Shown here: piece after piece, positions 9,759 through 18,205 of the stretch
Layout of the letters: each line of letters opens with the position of its first letter
How positions within the stretch are numbered: position 1 is the stretch's first letter
DNA from: Cognatishimia activa
Lineage (GTDB): Bacteria; Pseudomonadota; Alphaproteobacteria; Rhodobacterales; Rhodobacteraceae
Length of the DNA: 64,000 nucleotides
Direction of reading: 5' to 3'
Assembly: GCF_017798205.1 (NCBI RefSeq)
Contig: NZ_CP060010.1
Coordinates: 2,666,001 to 2,730,000 of the forward strand
Translations under genes and position numbers: made by a program
The notes under the pieces: model-generated
The model's input: the letters and a program-made list of their open reading frames with translations, nothing else
Database searches by the model: none
What the model was told of the DNA's origin: nothing

Positions 9759-10958
9759 TCAGAAGCTGACTTCCCATTTCATTTCGATACCTCTGTCAAA
9801 CACGTCAGAGCGCGTCTTGCCGTAGTCGATATCCAACGTCAGGAATCCCATCCCAACAGGCCCAGAAAGACCGACTCCCAATCGCCCATAGGCGAAACGA
9901 TCCGTCGCCGCCAATGTGGATTGCGTGGATTTGCCATCTACGCCGACGCGCATGTGTGGCGTGAGGCCCGAATTGCCCATTTCCTGCAGGGCGGAAATCT
10001 TCGCGCCAAGGCTCACCGTGTAGCTGGTGATCTTATTGGCCGCGATGGCGCCGTAGGCCGGCTGGCTTTCCTGGAAGGCCTTCAGGTCAAAGTAGGGCGA
10101 GATGTAGGGCGCGTTTGCCAAGGCGTCCCCATTTGCCGAAAGGCCGATCGACCAACGGGTCGAGGTGAAATTACCAGCCGTGGTCTCATACTGTGGCCGC
10201 GCGAAGGTTAGGAAACCATCAATAATCATACCATTTGATCGACGCGCAAAATAGGGACCTACAGCCAGGGATTTCTGGTCAGAGGTGTTGGTGCCGTCGG
10301 TAAGGTCCATCCGGCTATAGCCGAGCAAGAAGCCCACCATGGTCTCGTTGTTGATGAAACGGTCGACACCCGCAACGAAGTCCAAAGAGTCACCGCTCAG
10401 CGCGTCATTGTATTTGCGGTATTCAACAGAGGCCCATGCGTTCCAGTCAGTCTCATTGAGGCCCGCGCCTTGGGTCGAGATGAAGAGCGAGTTCTGGTTA
10501 ACTTGCGTACCATTGCCCGTGCCGAGCTGAGACTGTGCGTTGTCGCTCGTTCCGGTCGAGATTGAATTGGTCTGGCTGGATCCGCCGATCTGGCCAGTTA
10601 TATTACCGTCCGCACCTGTTCCGGTCGGCACGGTTCCGCATGAAATGGTTGTACTCCCGGTGTTGACAATCGAATAGCTAATGGCTCCATCAGCCGTAAT
10701 TGTCGCCGAGCCATTGGCGTTGTCACCTGTGGAAGTGAAAGTTGCGGATGCTCTAGCGACATTCACTAGTGCAGTTCCAGAAGTTTGTGTCCAAGAAACG
10801 CGCTCACCGGCAACCAGTGGGGTTACTGTTAGAAAGTCGCCCGCATTGAATGCAATGCCTGCACCGAGGCCTGCGCATGAAATGGTTCCGCCGCCGCCGG
10901 CAAAGCTGGCGGTAGGCAACAAGAGCGCAAATGCACTTAGCTTAAGAATTTTACGCAT
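9759..10958 (-). CDS. Autotransporter-like beta-barrel outer-membrane protein
   Basis: About 399 residues. It has a Sec signal peptide (MRKILKLSAFALLLPTASFA), then a Gly/Ser/Thr-rich segment with two cysteine-containing ISC motifs and an Asn/Gln/Ser/Thr-rich linker. From about residue 170 to the end there is a barrel of alternating strands (WASVEYRKYND, VGFLLGYSRMDL, LGVGLSGPVG) ending in the classic C-terminal Phe (MKWEVSF). This fits an autotransporter-type or OmpA-like barrel with a short passenger. ATG 10958, with GGGG just upstream, is preferred over a TTG at 10976. The function is not recognisable. The leader contains a long inverted repeat (10981-11040). Confidence 0.72.
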   Translation of the reverse strand: MRKILKLSAFALLLPTASFAGGGGTISCAGLGAGIAFNAGDFLTVTPLVAGERVSWTQTSGTALVNVARASATFTSTGDNANGSATITADGAISYSIVNTGSTTISCGTVPTGTGADGNITGQIGGSSQTNSISTGTSDNAQSQLGTGNGTQVNQNSLFISTQGAGLNETDWNAWASVEYRKYNDALSGDSLDFVAGVDRFINNETMVGFLLGYSRMDLTDGTNTSDQKSLAVGPYFARRSNGMIIDGFLTFARPQYETTAGNFTSTRWSIGLSANGDALANAPYISPYFDLKAFQESQPAYGAIAANKITSYTVSLGAKISALQEMGNSGLTPHMRVGVDGKSTQSTLAATDRFAYGRLGVGLSGPVGMGFLTLDIDYGKTRSDVFDRGIEMKWEVSF

Positions 10959-10980
10959 GGTTTCCCCGTTTCCCAAAAAT

Positions 10981-11040
10981 CATTAAATTCCCCGCGGTGA
11001 GCTAAGCATGAAAAATCGCGCAACTGCGAAAAATTTAATG
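10981..11040. other. Long inverted repeat in the leader of the outer-membrane protein gene
   Basis: CATTAAATT (10981-10989) is exactly complementary to AATTTAATG (11032-11040), with 42 bases between them that include a smaller CGC/GCG hairpin. It sits 23 bases upstream of the start of the beta-barrel protein gene. It could be an mRNA leader structure or chance in AT-rich DNA. Confidence 0.45.
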
Positions 11041-11084
11041 ATTTGTTAATATTTTTTGAGTGGGTGTATCCAATTGTAGACAGA

Positions 11085-11522
11085 TCAGACCATGTCGACC
11101 TGCAGTTTTTCTTGTTGTCGCAGCACCGGCGAGATCAGCGCAATCAAGAAGACTGTGTTCAAAATCCCGTTCATCCATGCGCCTACAATCAGCGAGCCTG
11201 TCGTATCAATCACGTACCAAGCGATGACCGATGATAGGATCATGCGGCGGCCCAGGAGGGGGTCTTTGACGTAGACCTCGGTCGTGACCTGCCACAGCAG
11301 GACGCAGAACCCAAAGAAGATGCCTGCAGAGATCGCGGTTAACACTTCCTCGGTATCGCGGCTTAGGTTTTGTGCGCCGTCCAAGGGCATATGCACGAGG
11401 TCGAGAAAGAAACTCATGACCTCGCGTAGGGGTGTGAAGAGGCTGGCGAACATGAAGAGAGCGAAACCTGCGCTGGCGATGATGGTGATCTTGAGGGATT
11501 TTATGCTTTTGTCGTGGGTCAT
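11085..11522 (-). CDS. Small membrane protein of unknown function
   Basis: 145 residues with four likely membrane-spanning segments: about residues 10-30 (ITIIASAGFALFMFASLF), 62-82 (LTAISAGIFFGFCVLLW), 94-113 (MILSSVIAWYVIDTTGSLIV) and 116-132 (WMNGILNTVFLIALISPVL). It has charged ends and no catalytic motif. I do not recognise the family. It is divergent from an XRE regulator whose predicted operator (11580-11594) lies between the two starts, so that regulator probably controls it. The ATG at 11522 has AGGAGGTCACC just upstream. Confidence 0.72.
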   Translation of the reverse strand: MTHDKSIKSLKITIIASAGFALFMFASLFTPLREVMSFFLDLVHMPLDGAQNLSRDTEEVLTAISAGIFFGFCVLLWQVTTEVYVKDPLLGRRMILSSVIAWYVIDTTGSLIVGAWMNGILNTVFLIALISPVLRQQEKLQVDMV

Positions 11523-11579
11523 GGTGACCTCCTTTTACAGTGATGCGCTTTTGTGGCCGTGCAGAGGAGGGCAAAACAA

Positions 11580-11594
11580 TTACCTATGAGGTAA
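11580..11594. promoter_or_regulatory. Probable operator of the XRE/MmyB-like regulator
   Basis: TTACCTATGAGGTAA is a perfect inverted repeat (TTACCT, three bases, AGGTAA) between the divergent membrane-protein gene and the XRE regulator gene, about 50 bases before the latter. TTACCT/AGGTAA palindromes fit the operators expected for XRE regulators with an MmyB-like ligand domain; this assignment is inference from position and symmetry. Confidence 0.65.
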
Positions 11595-11643
11595 GTGAAA
11601 TCATGTCTCGCTCTGGTAAGGTGACCCCAAGAGGAGGCCGGGT

Positions 11644-12408
11644 ATGGAACAGAGCTTTGGAACCGTCCTGAAAGAATGGCGGCAGATCCGACGGATGAGT
11701 CAGTTGGATCTGGCGAACGAGGCCGGGGTCTCGGCGCGGCATGTGTCGTTTCTGGAAACCGGGAGGTCTCAGGCCAGTCGGGGCATGGCGTTGCGGTTGT
11801 CAGAGGTCTTGCAGATGCCTTTGGCGGAAAGCAATCGGTTGTTAACGGCTGGGGGACTGGCGCCTGCATACGGGCAGCGCGCGGCGGCGGATGAAGAGCT
11901 TGCGCCGCTTGATACCGCGATGCGCTGGACCTTGGACAATCACGCACCCTATCCGGCGATGGCTTTGGATCGGCATTGGAAGCTGGTGGCTTTGAATGGG
12001 CCTGCACAGATGTTTCTGGGGCCGATGGGATTGGCCGAAGGGGACAGTCTGATTGAGGCCATGCTGGATCGTGGGGACCTACGCGCGGCGATTGAGAATA
12101 TCGAAGAGGTGGAATACCAAATCCTCTCGCGCCTACGGGTGGAACTGGCGCATTTGGGGCGCGATGTGGTCCTGAGTGGGTTGATTGAGCGGTTGAGCGC
12201 GCGGGTTGAGGGCTATGTGCCGCCTGCGCAAAGCCCGGTTATACTGGCGACACGCTATAGGATGGGCGGGGTCACTTTGTCTTTGTTCTCAACGATTTCG
12301 CAGTTTGGTGGAATTGGCGAGATCGCCTATTCGGACATCAAGATCGAACAGCTTTTTCCGGCGGATGAGCAAACCCGCGCGGTGTTGATGGCAATGGCGG
12401 GGCAGTGA
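11644..12408 (+). CDS. XRE-family regulator with MmyB-like ligand-binding domain
   Basis: 254 residues. An N-terminal XRE helix-turn-helix (about residues 8-62: VLKEWRQIRRMSQLDLANEA, then GVSARHVSFLETGRSQAS) is followed by an MmyB-like PAS-type sensor domain (HAPYPAMALDRHWKLVALN; later RVELAHLGRD and ATRYRMGGVTLSLFSTISQF). Proteins of this build are repressors or activators that answer to small ligands, possibly fatty acids. The divergent neighbour is a small membrane protein, and a palindrome lies in between. GGAGG at 11633-11637 precedes the ATG. Confidence 0.88.
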   Translation: MEQSFGTVLKEWRQIRRMSQLDLANEAGVSARHVSFLETGRSQASRGMALRLSEVLQMPLAESNRLLTAGGLAPAYGQRAAADEELAPLDTAMRWTLDNHAPYPAMALDRHWKLVALNGPAQMFLGPMGLAEGDSLIEAMLDRGDLRAAIENIEEVEYQILSRLRVELAHLGRDVVLSGLIERLSARVEGYVPPAQSPVILATRYRMGGVTLSLFSTISQFGGIGEIAYSDIKIEQLFPADEQTRAVLMAMAGQ

Positions 12409-12423
12409 CCCCGCCGATATGGC

Positions 12424-13296
12424 TTATCCCCGACCGCGTTTTTCAAAGCGGGGCAGCATGGCTGAGAAATCCATGCCTTGGCCGTTTTCGTTTTCCACGA
12501 ATTGCGCGTAGAGGTCGGTTGCGATTTGACCCATGGGGGTGTCGGCGTCTGCGGACTCGGCAGCCTGCTGGGACAGGCGTAGATCTTTGAGCATGAGGTC
12601 TGCGGCGAACCCCGGTTGATAGCCATTGTCCGCAGGGCTTTGCGGGCCGACGCCGGGGGCAGGGCAGTATGCGTTCATGGTCCAGCTGTAGCCTGACGAG
12701 GTCGACACGACGTCAAACATCTTTTGGCGATTGAGGCCCAGTTTGTCTGCCAAAGCAAAGGCTTCGCAGGTGGCAATCATCGTCACGCCAAGGATCATAT
12801 TGTTACAGATTTTGGCGGATTGACCGGCGCCTGAGGCCCCACAATGCACCGCCTTTTGGCCCATGATCTCAAACAGAGGTTCCGCCTTGGCAAAACCCGC
12901 ATCCGAGCCGCCTGCCATAAAGGTGAGCGTGCCGCCGGCCGCGCCTCCGACACCGCCGGAGACGGGTGCGTCGACGGCCAAAAGGCCTGCGGCTTCGGCT
13001 TGCTCGGCGACCGCTTTGGCGCTGTCGACATCGACGGTGGAACAATCCACATGGGCCGCGCCTTGGGTCATGGCGGGTAGGATCTCATCGGCGACAGCTC
13101 GCAGGATCTGGCCGTTGGGGAGCATGGTGATGACCACGTCCGCGCCAGTGGCGGCGGCCGCGGCGCTTTCGGCCAAGGTGACGCCGTCGATGGCAACATC
13201 CGCCATGTCAAAACCCGTCACCTCATGGCCGGCTTTCGCGAGATTTGCCGCCATGGGGCCGCCCATATTGCCCAATCCAATGAACCCGATTTTCAT
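12424..13296 (-). CDS. mmsB: 3-hydroxyisobutyrate dehydrogenase
   Basis: This enzyme oxidises 3-hydroxyisobutyrate to methylmalonate semialdehyde with NAD+ in valine breakdown. The Rossmann motif GFIGLGNMGGPMAANL opens the protein; the substrate-binding DAPVSGGVGGAAGGTLTFM and the catalytic-lysine region GAGQSAKICNNM follow. 290 residues is the usual length. Its ATG overlaps the stop of the upstream 3-hydroxyisobutyryl-CoA hydrolase gene by four bases (ATGA), so the two are translationally coupled. It is the last gene of the minus-strand valine cluster. Confidence 0.95.
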   Translation of the reverse strand: MKIGFIGLGNMGGPMAANLAKAGHEVTGFDMADVAIDGVTLAESAAAAATGADVVITMLPNGQILRAVADEILPAMTQGAAHVDCSTVDVDSAKAVAEQAEAAGLLAVDAPVSGGVGGAAGGTLTFMAGGSDAGFAKAEPLFEIMGQKAVHCGASGAGQSAKICNNMILGVTMIATCEAFALADKLGLNRQKMFDVVSTSSGYSWTMNAYCPAPGVGPQSPADNGYQPGFAADLMLKDLRLSQQAAESADADTPMGQIATDLYAQFVENENGQGMDFSAMLPRFEKRGRG

Positions 13297-14339
13297 GCCG
13301 TCTCTCCCTTTTCAAATGTCAGTTTTTCCGCGCCCAGAGGCATTAGCATTTTCATGACCATCGCGGCCGGAGGGTTATCCAGCGTATGTGTCCACTGCGG
13401 GTTGCGGTCTTTGTCGATGATCGCGGCGCGGATGCCTTCGACGAACTCGCCGGACTCACCGGAGCGATAGGTGAAGCGGAACTCTTGTTCCAGCGAGGGG
13501 CGGATATTGTCAAAGGCCCGGCCTCGGCGGATGATTTCAAGACCGCAGGCCATCGAGAGCGGCGAGTTGCGACCCAAGGCTTTGAGCGTATTGGCTGCGA
13601 ATTCACTGTCCTCGGATTTGAGGGAATTCACGATGTCCAAGAGCGTCGCACCCGCGAAATGTCGATTGATCTCAGAGAGCTGCGCGGTGATCTTGCCTTG
13701 GGCGGGCTCGGAGGCCGCTGCGTCGATTAGGCTGAAGTCGCCAGTCTCTTCAAGCTGAGCGATGAGCGCGGGCCATTGCTCCTCTGGGATATAGTAGTCG
13801 GCAAAACCCGCGGTGATCGCGTCGCCTGCGTCCATGCGCGCCGCCGTCAGGCCGAGGTATTCGCCCATATGATCTGGCGCTTTGGCGAGGATATAGCTGC
13901 CGCCGACGTCGGGGACCAATCCGATGCCGACCTCGGGCATGGCGATCTGGCAGGTGTCGCCGACGACGCGGTGGCTGCCGTGACAGCCGACACCAACGCC
14001 GCCGCCCATGGTGAAGCCTTGCAGGAAGGTGGCGACGGGTTTGGGGAACTCGAACATCTTGGCGTTCATGCGGTATTCGTCGCGCCAGAACTTGCGGCCA
14101 TAGTTATAGTTGCCGGCCTTGGCCGTGTCATACATCTCTTGAATGTCGCCGCCGGCGCAAAAGGCGCGGTCGCCTTCGGCGTCGATGACAAGCATTTTGA
14201 TGCTGTCGTCCGTCGCCCAAGCGTCCAGAGCGTCCTCGATTGCGAGGCACATGTCGTAAGAGAGCGCATTAAGCGCCTTGGGGCGGTTCAGCGTGATACG
14301 GCCCGTCAGGCCGATTTTGCGGATGTGGATGTCAGTCAT
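13293..14339 (-). CDS. 3-hydroxyisobutyryl-CoA hydrolase (enoyl-CoA hydratase family)
   Basis: 348 residues of the crotonase fold with the hydrolase-type features: DRAFCAGGDIQEMYD (oxyanion-hole region), TMGGGVGVGCHGSHRV, and the MPEVGIGLVPDVGGSYIL block carrying the catalytic Glu and Asp. A longer C-terminal part ending in an RNPQWTHTL-type motif separates HIBCH-like enzymes from true hydratases. It releases free 3-hydroxyisobutyrate from its CoA ester, giving the substrate for the next gene, mmsB, with which it overlaps. The acyl-CoA dehydrogenase gene ends two bases before its start. Confidence 0.92.
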   Translation of the reverse strand: MTDIHIRKIGLTGRITLNRPKALNALSYDMCLAIEDALDAWATDDSIKMLVIDAEGDRAFCAGGDIQEMYDTAKAGNYNYGRKFWRDEYRMNAKMFEFPKPVATFLQGFTMGGGVGVGCHGSHRVVGDTCQIAMPEVGIGLVPDVGGSYILAKAPDHMGEYLGLTAARMDAGDAITAGFADYYIPEEQWPALIAQLEETGDFSLIDAAASEPAQGKITAQLSEINRHFAGATLLDIVNSLKSEDSEFAANTLKALGRNSPLSMACGLEIIRRGRAFDNIRPSLEQEFRFTYRSGESGEFVEGIRAAIIDKDRNPQWTHTLDNPPAAMVMKMLMPLGAEKLTFEKGETA

Positions 14340-14341
14340 AT

Positions 14342-15481
14342 TTACTCTGCAATCATCTGACGCGAGACGATCAAACGCATGATTTCATTGGTGCCTTCCA
14401 GGATCTGATGCACGCGCAGGTCCCTCACGATTTTCTCGATGCCGTAGTCGGCGAGATAGCCGTAGCCGCCATGCAGTTGCAGACATCCATTGGCGACCTC
14501 AAAGGCAACGTCTGTGACCATGAGCTTCGCCATGGCGCAATGTTTGGTGGCGTCAGGCGCTTTTTGATCCAGTTTCCAGGCGGCTTGGCGCAGGAAGACG
14601 CGGGCGGCCTGGAGTTTGGTTTCAAATTCGGCGAGGCGGAATTGGAGGGCTTGGAACTGGTTGATGGATTTCCCGAAAGCCTTGCGTTCGCCCATATATT
14701 GCACGGTTGCGTTTAGGGCTGCTTGTGCGCCGCCCAAGGCGCCTGCGGAGATGTTGAGGCGGCCACCATCAAGTCCAGCCATGGCATAAGAGAACCCTCG
14801 GCCCTCGTCTCCGACGCGGTTCTCGGCGGGCACTTTGCAGTCGTCGAATTGCACCTGAGAGGTCGGTTGATTGAGCCAGCCCATCTTCTTTTCGAGTGCT
14901 CCGAAGGAGAGGCCCGGCGTGCCGTCTTCGACCACGACGGTTGAGATGCCTTTGGGGCCGTCCTCGCCGGTGCGGCACATGACGACATAGGCGTCCGAAT
15001 AGCTGCCGCCGGAGATGAAGGCTTTGGTGCCGTTGAGCACGTAGTCGGCATTGGTTTTCTCGGCGCGGGTTTTGAGGGCAGAGGCGTCAGAGCCGGACCC
15101 CGGTTCGGTCAGGCAGTAGGAGAAGACTTTGTTCATGGCGCATAGGTCGGGGAGGAATTTGTCCTTGAACGCGTCAGAGCCGAAAGAATTCAACATCCCG
15201 CCACACATGTTGTGGATCGACAGGAAAGAGCCAACGGAGGGGCAGGACATTGCAAGCGCCTCGAAGACCAGCGTGCCGTCCAAGCGGGAAAGGGCAGAGC
15301 CGCCGTATTTTTCGTCCACATAAAGTCCGCCAAAGCCAAGCTCTGCCAGCTTGGGCCAGAGGTCTTTGGGGATCGATCCCGCCGCGTCCCAGTCGCGCGC
15401 GAAAGGCGCGATATGCTCTTCGCCAAAGCCCTTGGCCATGTCGAAAATTAAGGTTTGTTCTTCACTCAGTGCAAAGTCCAT
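14342..15481 (-). CDS. Isobutyryl-CoA dehydrogenase (acyl-CoA dehydrogenase family)
   Basis: A flavin-dependent acyl-CoA dehydrogenase, most likely oxidising isobutyryl-CoA to methacrylyl-CoA. It shows the signature CLTEPGSGSDASALKT, the FAD-contacting RKAFGKSINQFQALQF, and the C-terminal LQLHGGYGYLADYGIEKIVRD followed by QILEGTNEIMRLIVSRQ; the region around YGYLADY-IEK carries the catalytic glutamate of this subgroup. The start is placed at 15481 (MDFALSEEQ) because GGAGG sits five bases upstream; the ORF itself reaches 15517. A palindrome at 15500-15519 lies just before. Context with mmsA, mmsB and the hydrolase supports valine catabolism. Confidence 0.92.
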   Translation of the reverse strand: MDFALSEEQTLIFDMAKGFGEEHIAPFARDWDAAGSIPKDLWPKLAELGFGGLYVDEKYGGSALSRLDGTLVFEALAMSCPSVGSFLSIHNMCGGMLNSFGSDAFKDKFLPDLCAMNKVFSYCLTEPGSGSDASALKTRAEKTNADYVLNGTKAFISGGSYSDAYVVMCRTGEDGPKGISTVVVEDGTPGLSFGALEKKMGWLNQPTSQVQFDDCKVPAENRVGDEGRGFSYAMAGLDGGRLNISAGALGGAQAALNATVQYMGERKAFGKSINQFQALQFRLAEFETKLQAARVFLRQAAWKLDQKAPDATKHCAMAKLMVTDVAFEVANGCLQLHGGYGYLADYGIEKIVRDLRVHQILEGTNEIMRLIVSRQMIAE

Positions 15482-15499
15482 TCGGGCCTCCCATTCCAC

Positions 15500-15519
15500 A
15501 ATTGAACCTTCGTTCAATT
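15500..15519. promoter_or_regulatory. Palindromic operator before the valine-catabolism operon
   Basis: AATTGAAC, four bases, GTTCAATT: a perfect 8-bp inverted repeat 19 bases upstream of the isobutyryl-CoA dehydrogenase start. Its size suits a TetR-type dimer, but no such gene is adjacent, so the regulator is unknown. Confidence 0.55.
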
Positions 15520-15584
15520 ATAAAATCCTTACAGAACTATGTCAGGCGCAAAAGTAGTTTAGATCGTCACGTCACTTTTGCAAA

Positions 15585-15617
15585 AAACGCCCCGGATTTT
15601 CAGGATCCGGAGCGTTT
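15585..15617 (-). terminator. Intrinsic terminator of mmsA
   Basis: A 13-bp stem with one mismatch (AAACGCCCCGGAT / ATCCGGAGCGTTT) and an eight-base loop directly after the mmsA stop. The A-run at 15582-15587 gives a U-run on the minus-strand transcript. Confidence 0.85.
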
Positions 15618-15637
15618 CTGTGTTTTTAAACAGATGC

Positions 15638-17137
15638 TTAGTCCATCGCTTTAAAGTTGAACTCGCCGCCTTCCTTGATGCCGGAGGGCCAGCGCGATGT
15701 CACGGTTTTGGTGCGCGTATAGAATTTGAACGCATCCGGGCCGTGCTGGTTCAGGTCGCCAAAGACGGATTTCTTCCAGCCGCCAAAGGTGTGATAGGCC
15801 AGAGGCACCGGGATCGGGACGTTAATGCCGACCATGCCGATGTTGATGCGGTTGGCGAAATCGCGCGCCGTGTCGCCATCGCGGGTAAAGATCGCGGTTC
15901 CGTTGCCGTATTCGTGGTCCATCGCGAGGCCAAGCGCTTCTTCGTAAGAGCCTGCGCGGACGGTGGACAGCACAGGACCAAAGATCTCGGTCTTGTAGAT
16001 GTCCATGTCGGGTGTCACGCGGTCAAAGAGGTGCGCGCCGACAAAGAATCCCTCTTCATAGCCTTGCAGCGAGAAATCACGCCCGTCGACCACCAGTTCC
16101 GCCCCCTGATCGACACCGGTTTGAACCAGCCGCAGAATGTTTTCCTTGGCCTGTGCCGTCACAACGGGGCCGTAGTCCACGTCATCGCCCGAGGTATAGG
16201 GGCCGACTTTCAGTTTCTCGATCCGTGGAACCAGTTTTTCGATGAGCCTATCAGCGGTCTCTTCTCCCACAGGCACAGCCACGGAAATCGCCATACAACG
16301 TTCACCCGCCGCGCCATAGCCCGCGCCGACCAGCGCGTCTGCGGCCTGATCCAGATCCGCGTCCGGCATGATGATCATGTGGTTTTTCGCGCCGCCAAAG
16401 CACTGTACGCGTTTGCCCTGCGAACAACCGGTGCCGTAGATATATTCTGCAATCGGGGTCGAGCCCACAAAGCCGATGGATTGTACTGTGTCATTGTAGA
16501 GCATCGCGTCTACGGCTTCTTTGTCGCCATTGACCACCTGGAGGATGCCCTTTGGCAAGCCCGCTTCTTCGATCAGTTCAGCCAGCATCAGAGGCACAGA
16601 AGGATCACGCTCGGAGGGCTTCAGGATAAAGGCATTGCCGCAGACAATTGCTGGGGCAAACATCCACATTGGGATCATCGCCGGGAAGTTGAACGGGGTG
16701 ATGCCGCCCGTGACGCCCAGAGGCTGACGCAAGGAATACATGTCGATGCCGGGGCCCGCGCTGTCGGTGAATTCACCCTTCAACATCTGAGGCGCGCCGA
16801 TGCAATATTCCACGACCTCAAGACCACGCTGAATATCGCCTTTCGCGTCAGGGAAGGTCTTGCCGTGCTCGCGGCTGAGCGCCTCGGCCAGCTTGTCCAT
16901 ATCGCGGTTCAGAAGATCCACGAATTTCATCATGACGCGCGCGCGACGCTGCGGGTTGGTTGCGCCCCAGGCGGGTTGTGCGGCGGCGGCGATTTCCACC
17001 GCGGCATCAAATTCGTCCTTATTGGCCAGAGGCACCTTGGCCTGAACCTCGCCAGTGGCCGGGTTGAACACATCGGCAAAGCGCCCGGAAGTGCCTTTGA
17101 CGTGTGCGCCATTAATGTAATGAGTCAGTTCCTGCAT
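15638..17137 (-). CDS. mmsA: Methylmalonate-semialdehyde dehydrogenase (CoA-acylating)
   Basis: An aldehyde dehydrogenase that converts methylmalonate semialdehyde to propionyl-CoA in the last step of valine degradation (also myo-inositol). The marks are a start of the type MQELTHYINGAHVKGTSGR, the MmsA-specific GITPFNFPAMIPMWMF, and the catalytic cysteine in GAAGERCMAIS. 499 residues. The ORF extends to 17359 but the family start is at 17137, with GGAGAG upstream. It has its own terminator and is divergent from a LysR regulator. The rest of the pathway lies downstream on the same strand as a separate unit. Confidence 0.96.
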   Translation of the reverse strand: MQELTHYINGAHVKGTSGRFADVFNPATGEVQAKVPLANKDEFDAAVEIAAAAQPAWGATNPQRRARVMMKFVDLLNRDMDKLAEALSREHGKTFPDAKGDIQRGLEVVEYCIGAPQMLKGEFTDSAGPGIDMYSLRQPLGVTGGITPFNFPAMIPMWMFAPAIVCGNAFILKPSERDPSVPLMLAELIEEAGLPKGILQVVNGDKEAVDAMLYNDTVQSIGFVGSTPIAEYIYGTGCSQGKRVQCFGGAKNHMIIMPDADLDQAADALVGAGYGAAGERCMAISVAVPVGEETADRLIEKLVPRIEKLKVGPYTSGDDVDYGPVVTAQAKENILRLVQTGVDQGAELVVDGRDFSLQGYEEGFFVGAHLFDRVTPDMDIYKTEIFGPVLSTVRAGSYEEALGLAMDHEYGNGTAIFTRDGDTARDFANRINIGMVGINVPIPVPLAYHTFGGWKKSVFGDLNQHGPDAFKFYTRTKTVTSRWPSGIKEGGEFNFKAMD

Positions 17138-17219
17138 AGGACTCTCCTGCATCTCTAAATTTCCCGCGCAGTGTGCACTTGCAATTTCACACGATAAAGC
17201 GGAAATATCACATTCATGT

Positions 17220-17235
17220 TTTGCAAAAATGCAAA
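17220..17235. promoter_or_regulatory. Palindrome between mmsA and its LysR neighbour
   Basis: TTTGCA, four bases, TGCAAA overlaps the start codon of the LysR gene (17229). The position would suit an autoregulatory LysR site in the divergent mmsA/LysR promoter region; this is inference. Confidence 0.4.
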
Positions 17236-18143
17236 GGGATTTGGCTTTGGATCTGAAATGGGATGACTTGCGGGTGTTTCTGGCGGTGGCGCGGGATGAA
17301 AGCCTGAGCAAGGCGGGCAAACGCTTGCGGATTGATCCTGCGACAGTAGGGCGGCGCATAGCGCGGCTTGAGGCGGGCTATGGCGCGCCTCTGTTTGGCA
17401 AGTCTCCGACGGGCTATGCGCTCACAGATCGCGGGGAGCGCCTGATGGAGCACGCGATCCGCATTGAGCAATCTGTGGCCGCCGCCAATGAAGAGCTGAG
17501 CGGGCAAACGGAAGGCTTAACAGGGCAGGTCAGAGTAGGGGCGCCCGATGGTTCGGCGAATTTCCTGTTGCCTCAGGTCTGCGCGCAAATCGCACGAGAC
17601 AATCCCGAGTTGGAAATTCAGATCGTCGCTTTGCCGCGTGTTATCAATTTGTCCAAACGTGAAGCGGATTTTGTGATCGCCGTTAGCCCGCCGACCGCGG
17701 GACGCATGATCGTGCAAAAGATCTCGGACTATCATCTGAGCCTTGCAGCCTCTGAGGAGTATCTGGCCAAAAGCGCGCCGATTGAACGGGTCGAGGACGT
17801 CAAAGACCACATGGTCGTGGGCTATATCCCGGATATGATCTTTGACAAGGAACTCGACTATTTGTCTGAAATCGGGATTGAATCGCCTGATCTGGCGTCA
17901 AACTCGGTCTCTGTTCAGATCAATTGGATCCATCAGGGCGGTGGTTTGGGCTTTGTGCATGACTTTGCACTTCCGCTCTATCCCAATGTGAAACGGATCC
18001 TGTTGGATCAAGTGCGGCTGACGCGCAGTTTCTACTTGGTGCGCCATGAGGACGACAAGCGCCTCGAGCGCATGAACCGGTTTGCCGACGCCCTTATCGA
18101 AGGTTTGCGCAGGGAAGTGACGCGACTGGAAGCGCTCGCTTGA
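17229..18143 (+). CDS. LysR-family transcriptional regulator, divergent from mmsA
   Basis: 304 residues. It has an N-terminal winged helix-turn-helix (WDDLRVFLAVARDESLSKAG, then KRLRIDPATVGRRIARLEA) and a LysR substrate domain (QVRVGAPDGSANFLLPQV, with the second lobe to the C-terminus). The sequence resembles the LysR subgroup with the pattern RIDPATVGRRI, found beside aldehyde dehydrogenases. The gene is divergent from mmsA with 91 bases between the starts, so it probably regulates mmsA. The inducer is not known. ATG 17229 lies inside a small palindrome, so a slightly later start cannot be excluded. Confidence 0.87.
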   Translation: MQRDLALDLKWDDLRVFLAVARDESLSKAGKRLRIDPATVGRRIARLEAGYGAPLFGKSPTGYALTDRGERLMEHAIRIEQSVAAANEELSGQTEGLTGQVRVGAPDGSANFLLPQVCAQIARDNPELEIQIVALPRVINLSKREADFVIAVSPPTAGRMIVQKISDYHLSLAASEEYLAKSAPIERVEDVKDHMVVGYIPDMIFDKELDYLSEIGIESPDLASNSVSVQINWIHQGGGLGFVHDFALPLYPNVKRILLDQVRLTRSFYLVRHEDDKRLERMNRFADALIEGLRREVTRLEALA

Positions 18144-18205
18144 CATTTTATTGCGCAGGCAACACGCTGAGCTTACGGAAAGTTTTAGTACGGAGGCGTT
18201 TCTGA

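Noticed and set aside
15578-17158. A 526-residue frame antisense to mmsA
   Set aside because: Long antisense frames are common in GC-rich genes; no domain, no ribosome binding site, and mmsA is certain.
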